This document shows, piece by piece, positions 13,564-25,700 of a DNA stretch of 64,000 nucleotides; positions within the stretch are counted from its first letter, which is position 1, and every line of letters starts with the position of its first letter. The position numbers were made by a program, and so were the translations under genes. The DNA is from Cardinalis cardinalis. Lineage: Eukaryota; Chordata; Aves; Passeriformes; Cardinalidae. The notes under the pieces were generated by a model. It was not told where the DNA came from, made no database searches, and worked only from the letters and a program-made list of their open reading frames with translations. The stretch is from positions 5,354,095 through 5,418,094 of the forward strand of contig JACDOX010000040.1 of the NCBI GenBank assembly GCA_014549065.1, given 5' to 3'.

Positions 13564-16500
13564 GGAATGTTGCTGGAACAAGGAAGAATTAAACAAATAA
13601 ATCTAATTTGAAATTTCTCACAGAAAATGAAGACCACTTCTAGAAGTCTGAAGATTACTGTCAAGAATTTTTATAAACCTACATGAAAAAATAAGAAGTG
13701 GCGGCTCCTTAATAAACATTTCTTCCATTGAGCAGTTTTCTACTGGGAGAATATTCCATGAGACACACTTACTAAGACTTTGTGGTGTATTTCCTTTCCA
13801 TCCTTTCTTTTCCTTAGCTTCCTTAAAAAAATCCATATGGATACATCTTGAAGCAACATGTCTATGACTGGTTTAGAATTTGCCAAAACCCCAGATTTTT
13901 GCATTGCAGATCTTGTTATATTGCAACACATTTACTTACAAAATGAAGTAAAATGGAAAGATTAAACAGCACAGCAGACAAAGTAAAGAAAAAGAGATGT
14001 TTAAAAAAAGTCCGTGAATAGTTACAAAAAAATATCAAATGTGATAGGGAAGTGAATGCAATATGTCACATACAGGATGCAGCACATCTCTGCATGTGTT
14101 TAACTTGTTCTGTGCCTCTGATACTTAGATGAGTTTTCAACAGTAACCATGTAGACAGCTTGGCTCTGGCTCTGATTTGTAAGGTTCTGGAACTTAACTG
14201 CCCTTAGGAAGTAGCAGAAGAAGATACCATCAGCTATCACTGCTCCAGAAACAACCTCATCTACCACAGGCATGAATAGTTAACTTCAACACAAAGAAAA
14301 TTTATTTTTAAGCACTTGTATAAGCCAGCTGGAAGTGCCACATAGTATTTATTAAACAGACAAATATCTAGAAGTTCGTAATTTGGAAAAGAAAATAAGA
14401 TGTTTATTTGGAAGAGTAAAGTAAGTTTACAAGATGAAGCACAGACCTGCACATTCTCATCAAGAGAAATATCAGAAGCTGCAATATCAGAAGCATATTA
14501 GGAGACAAAGAGACAAATGAGTACTTCCATCACTGGAGTTTAGAAGCCACAAAACCTAACATGCTTCAGTCAGAGCCTAGCCACTACTTAAGCAGAAAGC
14601 CAAAGGGACTGTTTAGTACTTCCAACCTAAATCTCTGCTCTGGGAAAAGGATTTTCTAGTAAAAGTATAATACTGGCATGGACAAACAACAACACAAGTT
14701 TGCAAATGTCTAGCCTTTCCTTGAGACCCTGCATAGTGTAGAAGAGCACATGTGCCTTTTGGGTTAGGGAAAGGAATTGGTGAGGACTAAACTGCAGAGT
14801 CAAAGAGGTTGTAGGGCTGTGAAGGGCAACTAAAGATCACAACACTGTCCCAACAAGCTGCCCAGACTGCAACTCTATTGAATTAGGGTTCTAAGACTTC
14901 CATTGACCCGGCTCAGCATAGCCAGCAGTCAGGTTTTCTACCATAACATGCCAATATCACTTCCTTGGCTTTCATGTTCCTCAGCTATTAGAATTGCTAT
15001 ATCTGTTTTGCTTTTCCTAAACTTCAACTCTGCTCCAAAGGCTGAATATTTTCCAAAGATCTGGTCTCCTGTATCTTCACTAAGTAATCAAGTTCTACTT
15101 AACTTTCCCTCTATGAAGCTTTTTTTTGTACTTCACCTTTCTAGAAGAAACACTTCAGCCAAAAACTTTGAGACTTAATTTGATGACACCAAGAACTGAA
15201 GAATAGCTCATTTCCTCTGATGCCTTATTCAGATGATGAACAAGCACTCAAATTTCAGTGCTTTAGCTCAGATTAGGAGTGAGCTTTTGAAGATCTCCAA
15301 TCATCACTACTCAGAATACACTGGTTTGCATTTCAGAAAGGCCTTGAAGGGCCTGTAGTCTCCTCTCTGAAGCCATATCAGAAAATGCACTCTACTAGTG
15401 GATTTTCAAGACCTGAAACCTCTAGTTTCATCTTGCCTTTGCATATGAGGACTACCATTTGAGACAGTTCAGAAAAATACATAGGAACGGGTTTTTTAAT
15501 AATTATTTTCCCTCTAGCATTTAAAGACACTGCTACAGATAAATTTCTATATGCAGAAAAATTAATGGTTAGGTACAGTATTTCAATAAGTCCTTTCATT
15601 ATTGTGAGACAGACTCAAGAACATACAAAAACCATAATGCACTATGAAGAGGAATGTGTTAATTAATCAGAGACGCCTTAACTTCTCATACATGCATTTT
15701 TCAAGATACATATAATGACTTATTGATTAAAACCAATCCTAGACAAAAGAGTAGTAATTCATAGGAGAATAAAAAAAACCCCAAACAGGTAGCTTCCTAT
15801 GGATATTCCATTTATAATGTTTCTCTTTATCCTTCAGTGAATGAAATTATTTAAACTACTTACTTTTATAAATCCTCCAGGATACTGTATGAATATGATG
15901 ATACCAAGAGATATACTGGTTACTGAAGCAATGTGCCCCTCATACACCAAGAAAAAAAAAAAAAACAAACCAAAAAAAACTATATTCACTCTTTTGCATT
16001 TCCTGTCTCTTATGAACCTTTACAAACATAACAGACACTAGCCACTTTTCAGACTGAGATGTTTCTCTTTAGATATGAAAGCTAGATTTTTACATTGCAG
16101 ATCCACAGAAACCATAGTTATTGGTTTATCTTCACTTGATGCATGATCCAATAAAATAGCCTGCACATGAAATTTAAATCAGGATGGCAGGAACACCCAG
16201 AAATCAGAAAAAGGTAGTAAGAGAAACTAACAGGGCAAAGTCTAAATTGAAATAAGAATGGAAATAATCAAGAACTTAAATAAAAAATAGTTATTTCTTC
16301 TCCCCGCCTCACAGGGCAAATTATGACCAGAGAAGGATACTAAATGCTTATTTTACCACTGCATAATTTCTGCACGGCTCATGACTCTGTTCTGTAGTTT
16401 TCTGTGTTGGATGAACAGTCTCAGACCACTGAGGTCTGCAGGTGGTCATTGTAAGGAGGCCTATGGGTCAGCCAGCTGCAAGGCAGAGCCAGGAGATGTG

Positions 16501-18884
16501 TCTGTTTATAAANTCCTGGAAGGGCTGGCCCTGGTCCTCTGGGCTCCACTTAGTTGCAGGTTCTGAGTTAGCTGAAAGAGCTACAAAAAAAGTCACCTGC
16601 TTCTCTACCCCTCCTTTTCTAATCTGAAACACGCAAGATCCTGCAGTACCACAGTCCAGTGACAGTCTAATGAGTGCAGAGAAAATTCACTTTGTACTGG
16701 TGTTACTGTTTTGTGCAATCAGCAGACCTACAAGTGAAATTGATTTAGTTCCTCAGGTCTAAATTACAGGATGTTGGGCAAAGAGGAACAGCTCACAGGA
16801 GGCTGTAGCCAGGCTCTCAACATATATTCTCTCTAGTGATATTTAGTACAACACAATCTGATGGACTCTGACTCCTTTTTACTCCACCAATTTTCTCTGC
16901 TGATTAAGGGTATTGGTCAGACCCATTACTAAAGAAATCGTACTCATGACTTCCCCATGATGTCTCAAGGAAATCAAAACAAGAAATACTTAGTAAAAGG
17001 TAATTTATTTCACTGTAGCATTAGATGGAAAATTTAACTCACCTGTGTTACCAAGGTAAGATGCACCTTTCTTTAGAAGTCCTAACATGCAAGTCAGCAG
17101 TGACTCAAAGAACAATGCCTAAAAAACTGAAGTGATGAAATTAAAAGGAATAAGGAAAAGAATTTCAGTGCTAAAATATTCAGCATTTTCGCTATATTCA
17201 GGGAGATAAGTAATCGAACTAAAGACCAAAATACAATAGAAACTCTTCAGGAGAGGACAACTTTGTCTAGAAAGAGCTCTTGAAGGATNAGGACTTGGAA
17301 TTTTTCTCTTTTGCCATTATGTATATGATTTAGGGAAATTGAATGGATTTTATATAAATAACTATTGTTATTACTAATAAAACACTGATTTTTTTCTGCT
17401 TAATATATACTGATATTTCCACAATGCAAAACACTACAACATATAAAATCTACCCATACTGATATTTTCAGATGGCAGGTCCACATATATCAAGATATTC
17501 TTGCTTAGTTTTAGTACCCCAGGAAGAGTGGCCAATAAACCTTTCAGGGCAAATACAGAAAGTTTTACTAGAAAAGCAACATTAAGTTACAGAGCAGATC
17601 ACCTGTTCTTCATTTTTGTGTTTACCCCATGTTTACTTCCCTCTCTATTTATCTGAAAATCATCATTGAAACACACCCTTAAAGTTAAGATTCTTTCATT
17701 CAGTTCCCAGTGAAAATGCCTAGATAACTATGTTTCAAGCTTTCAGTGATTCCCAGTTCAAAAAATTCATTGTAGCAAAGAGAGACAAATACAGAGGCAG
17801 GATCCGTGCCCTTCTTCATACTGAGCTAGGTGTGGGAGATGTGGGAAATAAGGAACAAGAAATAACTGCATTTTCAAAGATGCTGAGGTTAGGTATTCTT
17901 GCCCTACAACACCTCTCACTCATCAGTCTGAAGGGGGAAATTTTAGACATCACAGCAAATGAACAAGCCATCTCCAGCCTTGAGGTATGAACTAATGTCA
18001 TTACATTTGACTGTAGTTGCACTATAGCTGGATGAAATATTTCAAGCCATTTCTGAACACACAGAGTCCATTTATAAGCAGCATGATACANTGAACTGGT
18101 AACACTTAGCTCATTAATTCTTCATAAATACATAACAGATGTAATGTTAGGATATGAATGAAAAATGTCACAGAGGTGTCCCTATCTTATCAATCTTCTC
18201 ATCACAGAACTTTCCATAACCCTCACTGCAAGAAAATAAGTCACAAAAGAAAACCACAACTAGAGTTGCATTAGAAGAAATATTACACATAAAATTCAAA
18301 CTATAACGACACAGCAGATGATCATCTGTCTATTTCAGCTATCCAACTGTCTTTTTTTGCTCTCAGATCTGCTAACATCAGTTAATTTACATATATTTTT
18401 GAAACATGGGTAATTATTTGCAGTGCTGATTGTTGTGTTGTGAACTAACCAGCCAGATGTTAAATATTTCTCTTGTAGAATTTTTATGTCATGAGAATGG
18501 AAGTACAAAGGCAACAGTATCTTTACTTTTTTGCACCACTAATATGAAGGTTGGATATAGAAATGACAAGGCAGATTTTGCCTTTTCCCTGGTATTTTAA
18601 GATTTTTCATTATGAGTTGAAGTACAGGATTCATGAAATACTTGTAATAAGATAATCTTTGTTGCATATAGGTAAAACTTTATAAAAGAAAGGCCTTGTA
18701 AAATCAGGCTTTATTGCTATTTCAGCTGAATTAACAGCTAGCCTGTTAAGTTCCCAAGAGAAAGAATCATAAGAATGAGAATCAGTTTGCATAACAATCT
18801 ATTCTTGTAAGAAGGCAGTTTGCATCTGTTAAAAATAAGAAGTCTATCCCATGAGAATCCACAAAGGAAAAATGTGAACACCTG
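13564..18884. other. unannotated A+T-rich DNA
   Basis: No gene is recognisable. A more G+C-rich patch at 16,385-16,570 includes the block TCTGTTTATAAA (about 16,501-16,512), but no repeat family or reading frame could be named. An A-rich run lies at 15,950-15,980. Confidence 0.5.
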
Positions 18885-18983
18885 CCAGGTTGGATGGGGC
18901 TCTGAGCAATCTGGGCTACTGAAAAGTGTTGGAATTATGTGATCTTTAAGGCCCCTTCCAACCCAACTTGAGTGCCCTAGGNT
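18885..18983 (+). mobile_element. CR1 LINE 3' end fragment
   Basis: The sequence follows the 3' end of a CR1 subfamily. It starts CCAGGTTGGATGGGGCTCTG (18,885-18,904), continues AGCAATCTGGGCTA, then GTTGGAATTATGTGATCTTT and AAGGCCCCTTCCAACCCAA (ending about 18,965). The middle is shorter than the consensus I recall, consistent with a deletion of roughly 25-30 bp after the GGGCTA block. Only the untranslated end is present. Confidence 0.85.
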
Positions 18984-21599
18984 GTGTAGGGATAACTTCT
19001 GCAGCAGTTGGGATGAGACAAACCGTCCAAACTCAGAGTATTTTCTATGTAAATAATACTTGAGCTAAAAAAAAAACCAAACTCTTAGAATACTGCTTAA
19101 AGAAAGCCCTTAAAATACTATTAGCCCTACAGGCTAATCAGCTCTACATCTACCTGGATTTTCACATGCTGGTGGATCCATGCAGCATTCAATTGGATTG
19201 GTGAAATATATAACTGAATAGGTAAAATACCCATGTTTTCAAATGTTAAAATAAGCAACACACAAAAGTGTGCTGGCTGATTAGTGAAATATGTAGATTG
19301 AGCATAATCCTACAATCTTATTAGATAACTATATATGCAACAGAATTAAAAAGAAAAACTGACTCACTTTTAAACTGTCCTTGATATTTCAGTAAATATG
19401 AGCATAAAATTGTCANTTTGAAAGATATGATGCATTGTTTTGTTATGTCATAGGCATTTCAGGATTGATTTGAATACCATGTAAAAACCAGGAAAAACCC
19501 CATGAAAAAACAGTAAAAGTGAAAAAAATTCTTTTAATAGAAAAAGATTCTTCCTTTTTATTTTATTTCTGTACACAAGATTTTCAAGGTCAAGTGAAAT
19601 CAAAAGTTCAGTGGACCAAAGAAAAAATGTAACAAAATTGGTAGAAATTGTCCCTATTTTCCAGGGAATCTAAAGCCAAACAATCAGTTTAATTTATTTC
19701 TTTGAGAAAAATATTTTTGAGCACAAGNGTTTTTGGCTTTGCACCTTCTTTTGCCTTATCCAATCAAATACACTGTGCTGAAGTTGATATTTCTTAAAAT
19801 CTCTTGATAGTAAGAATAAACATTATTTAATTGTTTAATAATATTAATATTTATTACAAGAAAACTACTTTCTGTAGACATTGATCCTGTTCAGCTCCAT
19901 GCATTTCATGGTCTGCTGAGAAGGGAGAGGAAGAGCTCTCTGGGTTGGGGCTTCTTTCTTTCTGCTTCTGAAGGAGTTGTAGATGGTAGCAGTGTCACTA
20001 ATGCAGCATTTCCCACCAATACATTTTTAGACATAAAATACTCTGAAAAAGAGACAATTCTAACAGACTTAGAAACCTCAATGTCAGAAAAAAACCTCAA
20101 TGTTAGAAAAAATGTTAGAAAAGCACATTTCCCTTTCAAAATACTTTCAAAAGAAAGAAAGTTCAAGTTGCTTTCCAAAATATATTTTATATCAGCTTTT
20201 GAACTTATGAACCAGGAAAATCTTTTTAATAATGTGAGAGTGGNTACGGCCCCTATAATGACACATGCATGCCTTACTGAGGGATACCTTTTTAACCTGA
20301 TTATATTGTCAAATATACACCATATTGACAAAAATGAAAAAATGCATTGTAAAATTTGCTTAAATAACAAGCACTTTTCTAGTTTGGAATTCACACTGTC
20401 GCCCAGCAGAAACTCACCTTGGCAGACTGCCATCTTCTTTTCCCNCCCTCACTCTAGCGACACTCAGTTTCTTTGAAGTAAAGAGGCCTCATGCAGTTAG
20501 GTTTCAATGTCACTAGCTCTAATTATTTGTCTTTTCCTATCCCTATGCACCACTAAATTGCTGTCCTCATTTTAAAGAGGAATTTGTTAGACATAACTTT
20601 TATATCTCTTTCAATAAACAGAAAGAATGATCTAAGAATAATTCAGTACTCTATTGTTAATGAGCAGGAAATGTCTTGCTAAGAAATAAAAACAAATTGT
20701 GTCCTTTGATTTCTGACTAAATTGTGAGATATGCAGCTTCAAATGTCCTTAGGAGGCGAAAATAAAATGTTACTCTTCACACAATGCTGAAAAGTCACTA
20801 TTCTTTTTATTCTCTTTATATGTGATACCACATAGTAGTGCTAATGATTATTTTGAACGTTTAATAGTGACTATTGTTTACAAATGTCACCCATGCATTA
20901 ATGCTATTTGAATTTGTAAGCATTTCCAATCAACCAAAATAGCAATACTTTGGTTTTTACTCTAAATGATTTAATTGTTTTCCATAATTAATGTGTTACA
21001 TTACTGAGTATTTCCCCAAGGAAAAGAAATTAGTGGAAAATAACTCCAACAGTCTGAATTAAGTCATTTGTCAGCNATTACATGTTAAATGTATATGTTC
21101 ATAAAATCCTTAACCTGCTTCCTTCCTTCAGTTAGACCGAATGATTCCTGATCTATGCTGCTTATTTTTATCCAATGCTTCCTGTCTTATCTATGGGCAA
21201 TACAAAGAAGACAAAATTTGGCTCACTTGTTTTGAAGTATATAAAGATTTCAAGAAATCAATGTTCTTAGATAGTGCTTTTGAGCCTCTCTAGCATCAGG
21301 CTTTTCATCGATAAGAGAGCAGCTGGCTCCTGCCACAAGTGGTNATTTTTGCTGTTCATGATTCCTAATGCCATGTCCCAGAGATGCTGCCCCTAGATTG
21401 AGAGGGTCAGTTCAGAAGGTCAAGTTCCCCTTGTGGCACAACATTGCTCTCAGTAAGACTAGTCACTGTGCTGTCTGCTCTCACAGAAGCCCATGGAAGA
21501 TTTGAATTCTGATGTTCTAGTATGGCTTAAACAGTTGGTTCTTGTTCATTCTTGTATATTCTTCAGTATACAATTATTTCTTACATATATAATTGGTAT
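18984..21599. other. unannotated A+T-rich DNA with the longest open frame
   Basis: No repeat or exon is recognised. The longest open frame in the window lies here on the minus strand (19,906-20,433, 175 aa), overlapped on the plus strand by a 131-aa frame (20,081-20,476). The minus product is rich in Phe, Leu, Ser and Ile, as A+T-rich DNA read by chance would be. It has no motif I recognise, and one codon is ambiguous. I do not call a gene. Confidence 0.55.
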
Positions 21600-22318
21600 C
21601 AAAAGGAAGCAGGATGTGAGGTGTGAGCAGGCTGATGCTCTACTCAGCCTGGTGGTAGAGGAAGCGTAAAGGGGAAGGAGTACCAGGGCATCTGAGGAGC
21701 ATTGACTGCTGGAGCTCTGTACCAACCCTGAGGCAGGGTNGCAGCCCACTGCACCTCAGGAAGCAGAGGATCCCCTATGCTCTAGCTCACAGGCAAGAAG
21801 GGACCTAAGAGACAGGGAAGAGTGGAGGCAGGCCCCTGCTTGAGGTAGCAGACAAATCCCCTGTTGGTCTCCCTTCNCACACTGGCTGCCCCTATGGAAA
21901 AGATATGAGGCTCTGGAAACTGGAAGCCAGGAAAATGATAAGGTAGGAGAAAGACCATCTTGGAGGTTGCCTAGGGTGAGTTAGCCAGCCCCATGTGCTG
22001 CAACTAGCTTTCCAAAGTAAAAAAGAATGGTAATCATCACAGGCAACTCCCTTCTGAGGGGCACGACATACTGACAGGACGCACCCACAGGAAAGTTTCC
22101 TGCCTCCCTGGGGCCTTGGTGTGGGACTTAATTAGGAAACTCTCTGATCTGATATGGCCCTCTGACTCTCTATTAGTTTTCCAAGTTGGTAGTGATGAGA
22201 TTGAAGGAAGAAACCATAGGAAAATCAAAAGGGGCTTCAGGGCACTAGGGCATTTTGTCAAAAGATAGGTACACAAGATGTGTTTTCAATTCCTTCAGTA
22301 TCAGGCAGGAATATTTTG
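21600..22318 (+). mobile_element. CR1 LINE ORF1 relic (esterase-like region)
   Basis: The fragment follows CR1 ORF1 in order. An upstream acidic stretch with GAAGCAGAGGATCCCCTATG (about 21,760) leads to a block reading TATGAGGCTCTGGAAACTGG (21,904-21,923). The esterase nucleophile block follows at 22,030-22,065, and a second esterase block (F-Q-V-G-S-D-E) at about 22,179-22,202. In intact CR1 ORF1 the nucleophile motif is G-D-S-L-L-R-G; here the codons give G-N-S-L-L-R-G, so Asp has become Asn. The two esterase blocks lie in different frames, so at least one frameshift separates them, and there are stops between them. The element is dead. It ends near 22,318 without reaching ORF2. Confidence 0.85.
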
Positions 22319-22499
22319 AAGCCCACTACCCTAACAGAAAAGAAATACTAGCACATTATGAGGGAGTTAAAGCCACTTTAGAAGATGTTCCTAGTGAAGC
22401 ACAGCTCCTCTTGGTATCACTGTGTGCTAAACTGGATATGCAAAGGAAATATCCTCTCTGTCTTCCAAAGTAAACACTATGCATACTGAGAACCTACCT

Positions 22500-22719
22500 C
22501 CTAGGAACTGGCTAGATATTGCTGCCTGAGAGGAAGTAGAGAATAAATCTCCTTTGGTTTTGCTTTGTTTCAGACTTTTCTTCCCTCCCTCCCCCCTCTT
22601 TTTCCATTAAACTTCCTTTATCTTGACCCACATGTGGGTTTTTAATCTCNAGTCCCATTGAGGAGGTATGCAAGAGCAGCTTGGGAGACACTTGACAGCC
22701 AGACAAGGTTAATCCACCA
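22500..22719 (+). mobile_element. ERVL-type LTR, 3' end fragment
   Basis: This piece matches the R-U5 end of the avian ERVL-type LTR family that is also present at 60.75 kb. It has a T/C-rich lead, the polyadenylation-type signal ATTAAA at 22,606-22,611, then CTTCCTTTATCTTGACCCAC (about 22,612-22,631). It runs down to a terminal block like GCCAGACAAGGTTAATCCACCA (ending about 22,719). The 5' half and the TATA region are absent. It lies about 180 bp downstream of the CR1 ORF1 relic; the DNA between them is unassigned. Confidence 0.6.
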
Positions 22720-25700
22720 GGGTAACTTTTGAATGCAGTGAAGGACAGATGGTAGTCCTTGTCTAGGGACATGTAGACTCTGGTAGNCTGCACAAATAAA
22801 TCTTGGAAAAGTCCCAAGCTCTGTGGTAAAAGAAATCTAAAAAAAAAACAAAAACAAAACAACTATCTCGCAGAGACCACATAAGTTTGCTGCAAACCCT
22901 TTTAAAATTTACCACAGAGAAATATTTAACAGAAAGAATTNTTTTCATTTTCCTTTTCCTACATCACACACTTGTACAATGCTATGAATCTTTTTTCAAA
23001 TCTCCTATATATCAAAGTTTCTAGAACATACTAGTGACAGTGCTGAAGTGCAAACNGTTTCAATATGGCAGCACCTTCCCTTTTTCTGTATTTTGATCTC
23101 TTGCCTGAGGGCATGGTTAACTGTCTTCACATGATCAGTTACCTTGAAGCGTGAATAATAATAATAATGCAATCACTGACCTGAATTTACCAGCTAGTTA
23201 CTAGTTGTATGTTTGGTAGTAATTAACAATTGTACACAAAAGTAACTTCAGATTAATTTATTTGCCAATGTTGAGGAAGCTCCAGTGACGTTGTGACAGG
23301 CTGTACCTGTCCCATAGATACAACCAAGGCCAAGACAAGGGTGAATTGGGTGCTGTGATGGGTCAGCACAGCTGCGGTGTGAGAAGGGCCTCTTTTGTGA
23401 TGGTGAGGAAAGCAGGCTGAGCAGTGCCAGGAGAGNAAGGGAGCATTAAAACTGAAAATGCACCTTTGCAGGGATGGGAGGCTGAGGCAAGGAGAGGGAG
23501 GGAGAAACAAGTGCCACCTCCAGCCTGCACACGGCTAACAGCACAAAGCAGGTAACGCCCAAAATCTTGGCCAGTCTTGGTGGTACATTTGTAAATCAGT
23601 ACTTGTGGCTCCTGCTGGCACACCTGGAACTTCAATATTACAAAACCCAACAACTTTGGGTTGTTCATCTTTCTACTTTGCAATGAAAAAAAAAGGCTGC
23701 TTCTGAAGTTATTTTGAATGCAATGTGCTGATGACTAAGTCCAGGGAGTAACTCCAAGTGACAGCACAGAAACAAGCTTTGTAACTTTTCTTGAGCTTCA
23801 CCTGCCCTATCTGCTCGGAAGCTCCTCAAACATTTCAATTATTTCCTTGACATAGTCTGTGTTTTGTTTAAAATAAGGCAAAATAAATGAAGGCACTAAT
23901 TTGGGATGTCTGGCAATATTTTTCATTGACTGTGTTGAAGTATAAGAGAATAATTCTATTATAGAAACAATGTGATTATGAGGTGACAGTTTTATCCTCA
24001 ATGGTAACTTTTTAATGTTTACAAAGCAGGATCCTTTAAACAGTGCAACTGATATAAATAAATGGGTATACATTAATTAAATTTGAAAAATGCTAACTGC
24101 AAGAATATTTCCCAAATTTAAAGAAAACAAAGAAATGTGAGCGATAATATCATTAATCTTAGCTTTTTCTCAACTTTTTTGGTTGGTTTAAAAGATCGTT
24201 TTAAAAAAAGAATGACAAGCTTAGGCAAAGGATAGTATATTGTGCTCAGTGTAAGAAGCTCTAAATTAAAATTCATTACATTCAAATAGTGATTGTTGTA
24301 AATATTCATGTTTTAAAATCAAANGCTTTCGCCTCTTCATTTTTCATCTCTTTGGCCATATGTGCATTAAAGATGTTGAGTAATTCATCCATCACTTGGC
24401 AAGTTTAACAAACCTATGTTTGCAAAATGTAGATCACAAGGCAAAAATAATCAACTGGGAGAGAAACATGCATTTGGTTGAATTTTTTTTTCTTTATCGG
24501 ATTATTTATAATTTTAATTGTGTTAAAGATTTCTGCTGGAAAAAGTCATGTGGCATGATGATTTGATAAATGTTCTGTGTTGAAGCTCAAAATATGGGCT
24601 TAGCAATAATTTAAAAGCCGAGTCTGTTTTTGACAACAAACTCCCTGTGTCCTGATGCNTACAATGCCAATCTTTCAGGAAAAGTGAAAATGCAAGATGG
24701 CAACAGTCTTCTTTATGACATTTTTTTAAATAATCTAAAGTATTTAAAATCTGTGTGTTAACTCTGAGAAGTTATGGTATGGAGCTAACAGCTGCCAGGT
24801 ACATTTTNCAAGAAAAAAAATTAAAGAATGTGTTCATTTTCTCCACTTTACTAAAGTTACTGTGTAATTTCAAGAATGAGTCAGCAAGTGATCTTTAATT
24901 TTGGTGATGGTATGCACTCAAAGTTCTGCAGGATCTGAATAAATGAGGCAATGAGTATGGTATAAATGTTTTTAGTCAAGTTACCAAAAAATCATTTATC
25001 TTGTTATGTCAAGATTTCTGCCTTAGATTGGAGAAGTAAAAAGGAGAAGTAAAAAGATGAAAAATCCTCCAAGTGAAATTTGATGTAAATATTTGTAAGA
25101 ATCGCAAAAAATAATGATACTTTTTTAATACAAATTAATNTATGTACAAAAAAGGCCATGAACAGGACATTTCTCACAGAGCACAAAAGAGAATAATTTT
25201 TTTCCCCCAAAAAAACAGGTACTCTCTTGGAGACCTTAGTAGTCATATGGTACTGCAACACCAATATATGTCTGTTTGCATGTATGTGTATATCTATATC
25301 TANACATACACTTGTGGTTTCAAGATCTTTTTCTTTCTCAGGAAATCAGAGGTTTGTTAGTAAACATAACTTTAGGCTTATAGGATTTTTGGTTCTTTTA
25401 TTTTATAGAACAACACAGAAAGGATGCTTATTTACACTATCCATGAGTAAGGTGTTTGGTGTATGTATTGCTTTAATGTTGTCAAATGGGTAAAATTAGT
25501 GCTAAATACCTATGAAAAATTTTAGAGTTTGATTTTCTTCACCAAGCATTGAGATCAGCTGCATAGAAACAGAGTCAGGACCTTAAGGTATCAGAAACTG
25601 ATGTGCTAATGATGAGTGGGCATTGTGTCTGAACAGCTTAGCTAGAGACAAAAATGGTTCTGCCTTTGACCTGCTTCACTAATGGCATAGCTGTTTACAT

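Noticed and set aside
17019..17055. 37-nt segment between a TTTCACTGTAG acceptor and an AAG/GTAAGA donor
   Set aside because: The sites are good, but two of three frames hit stops, and several donor-like heptamers are expected by chance in this length of DNA.
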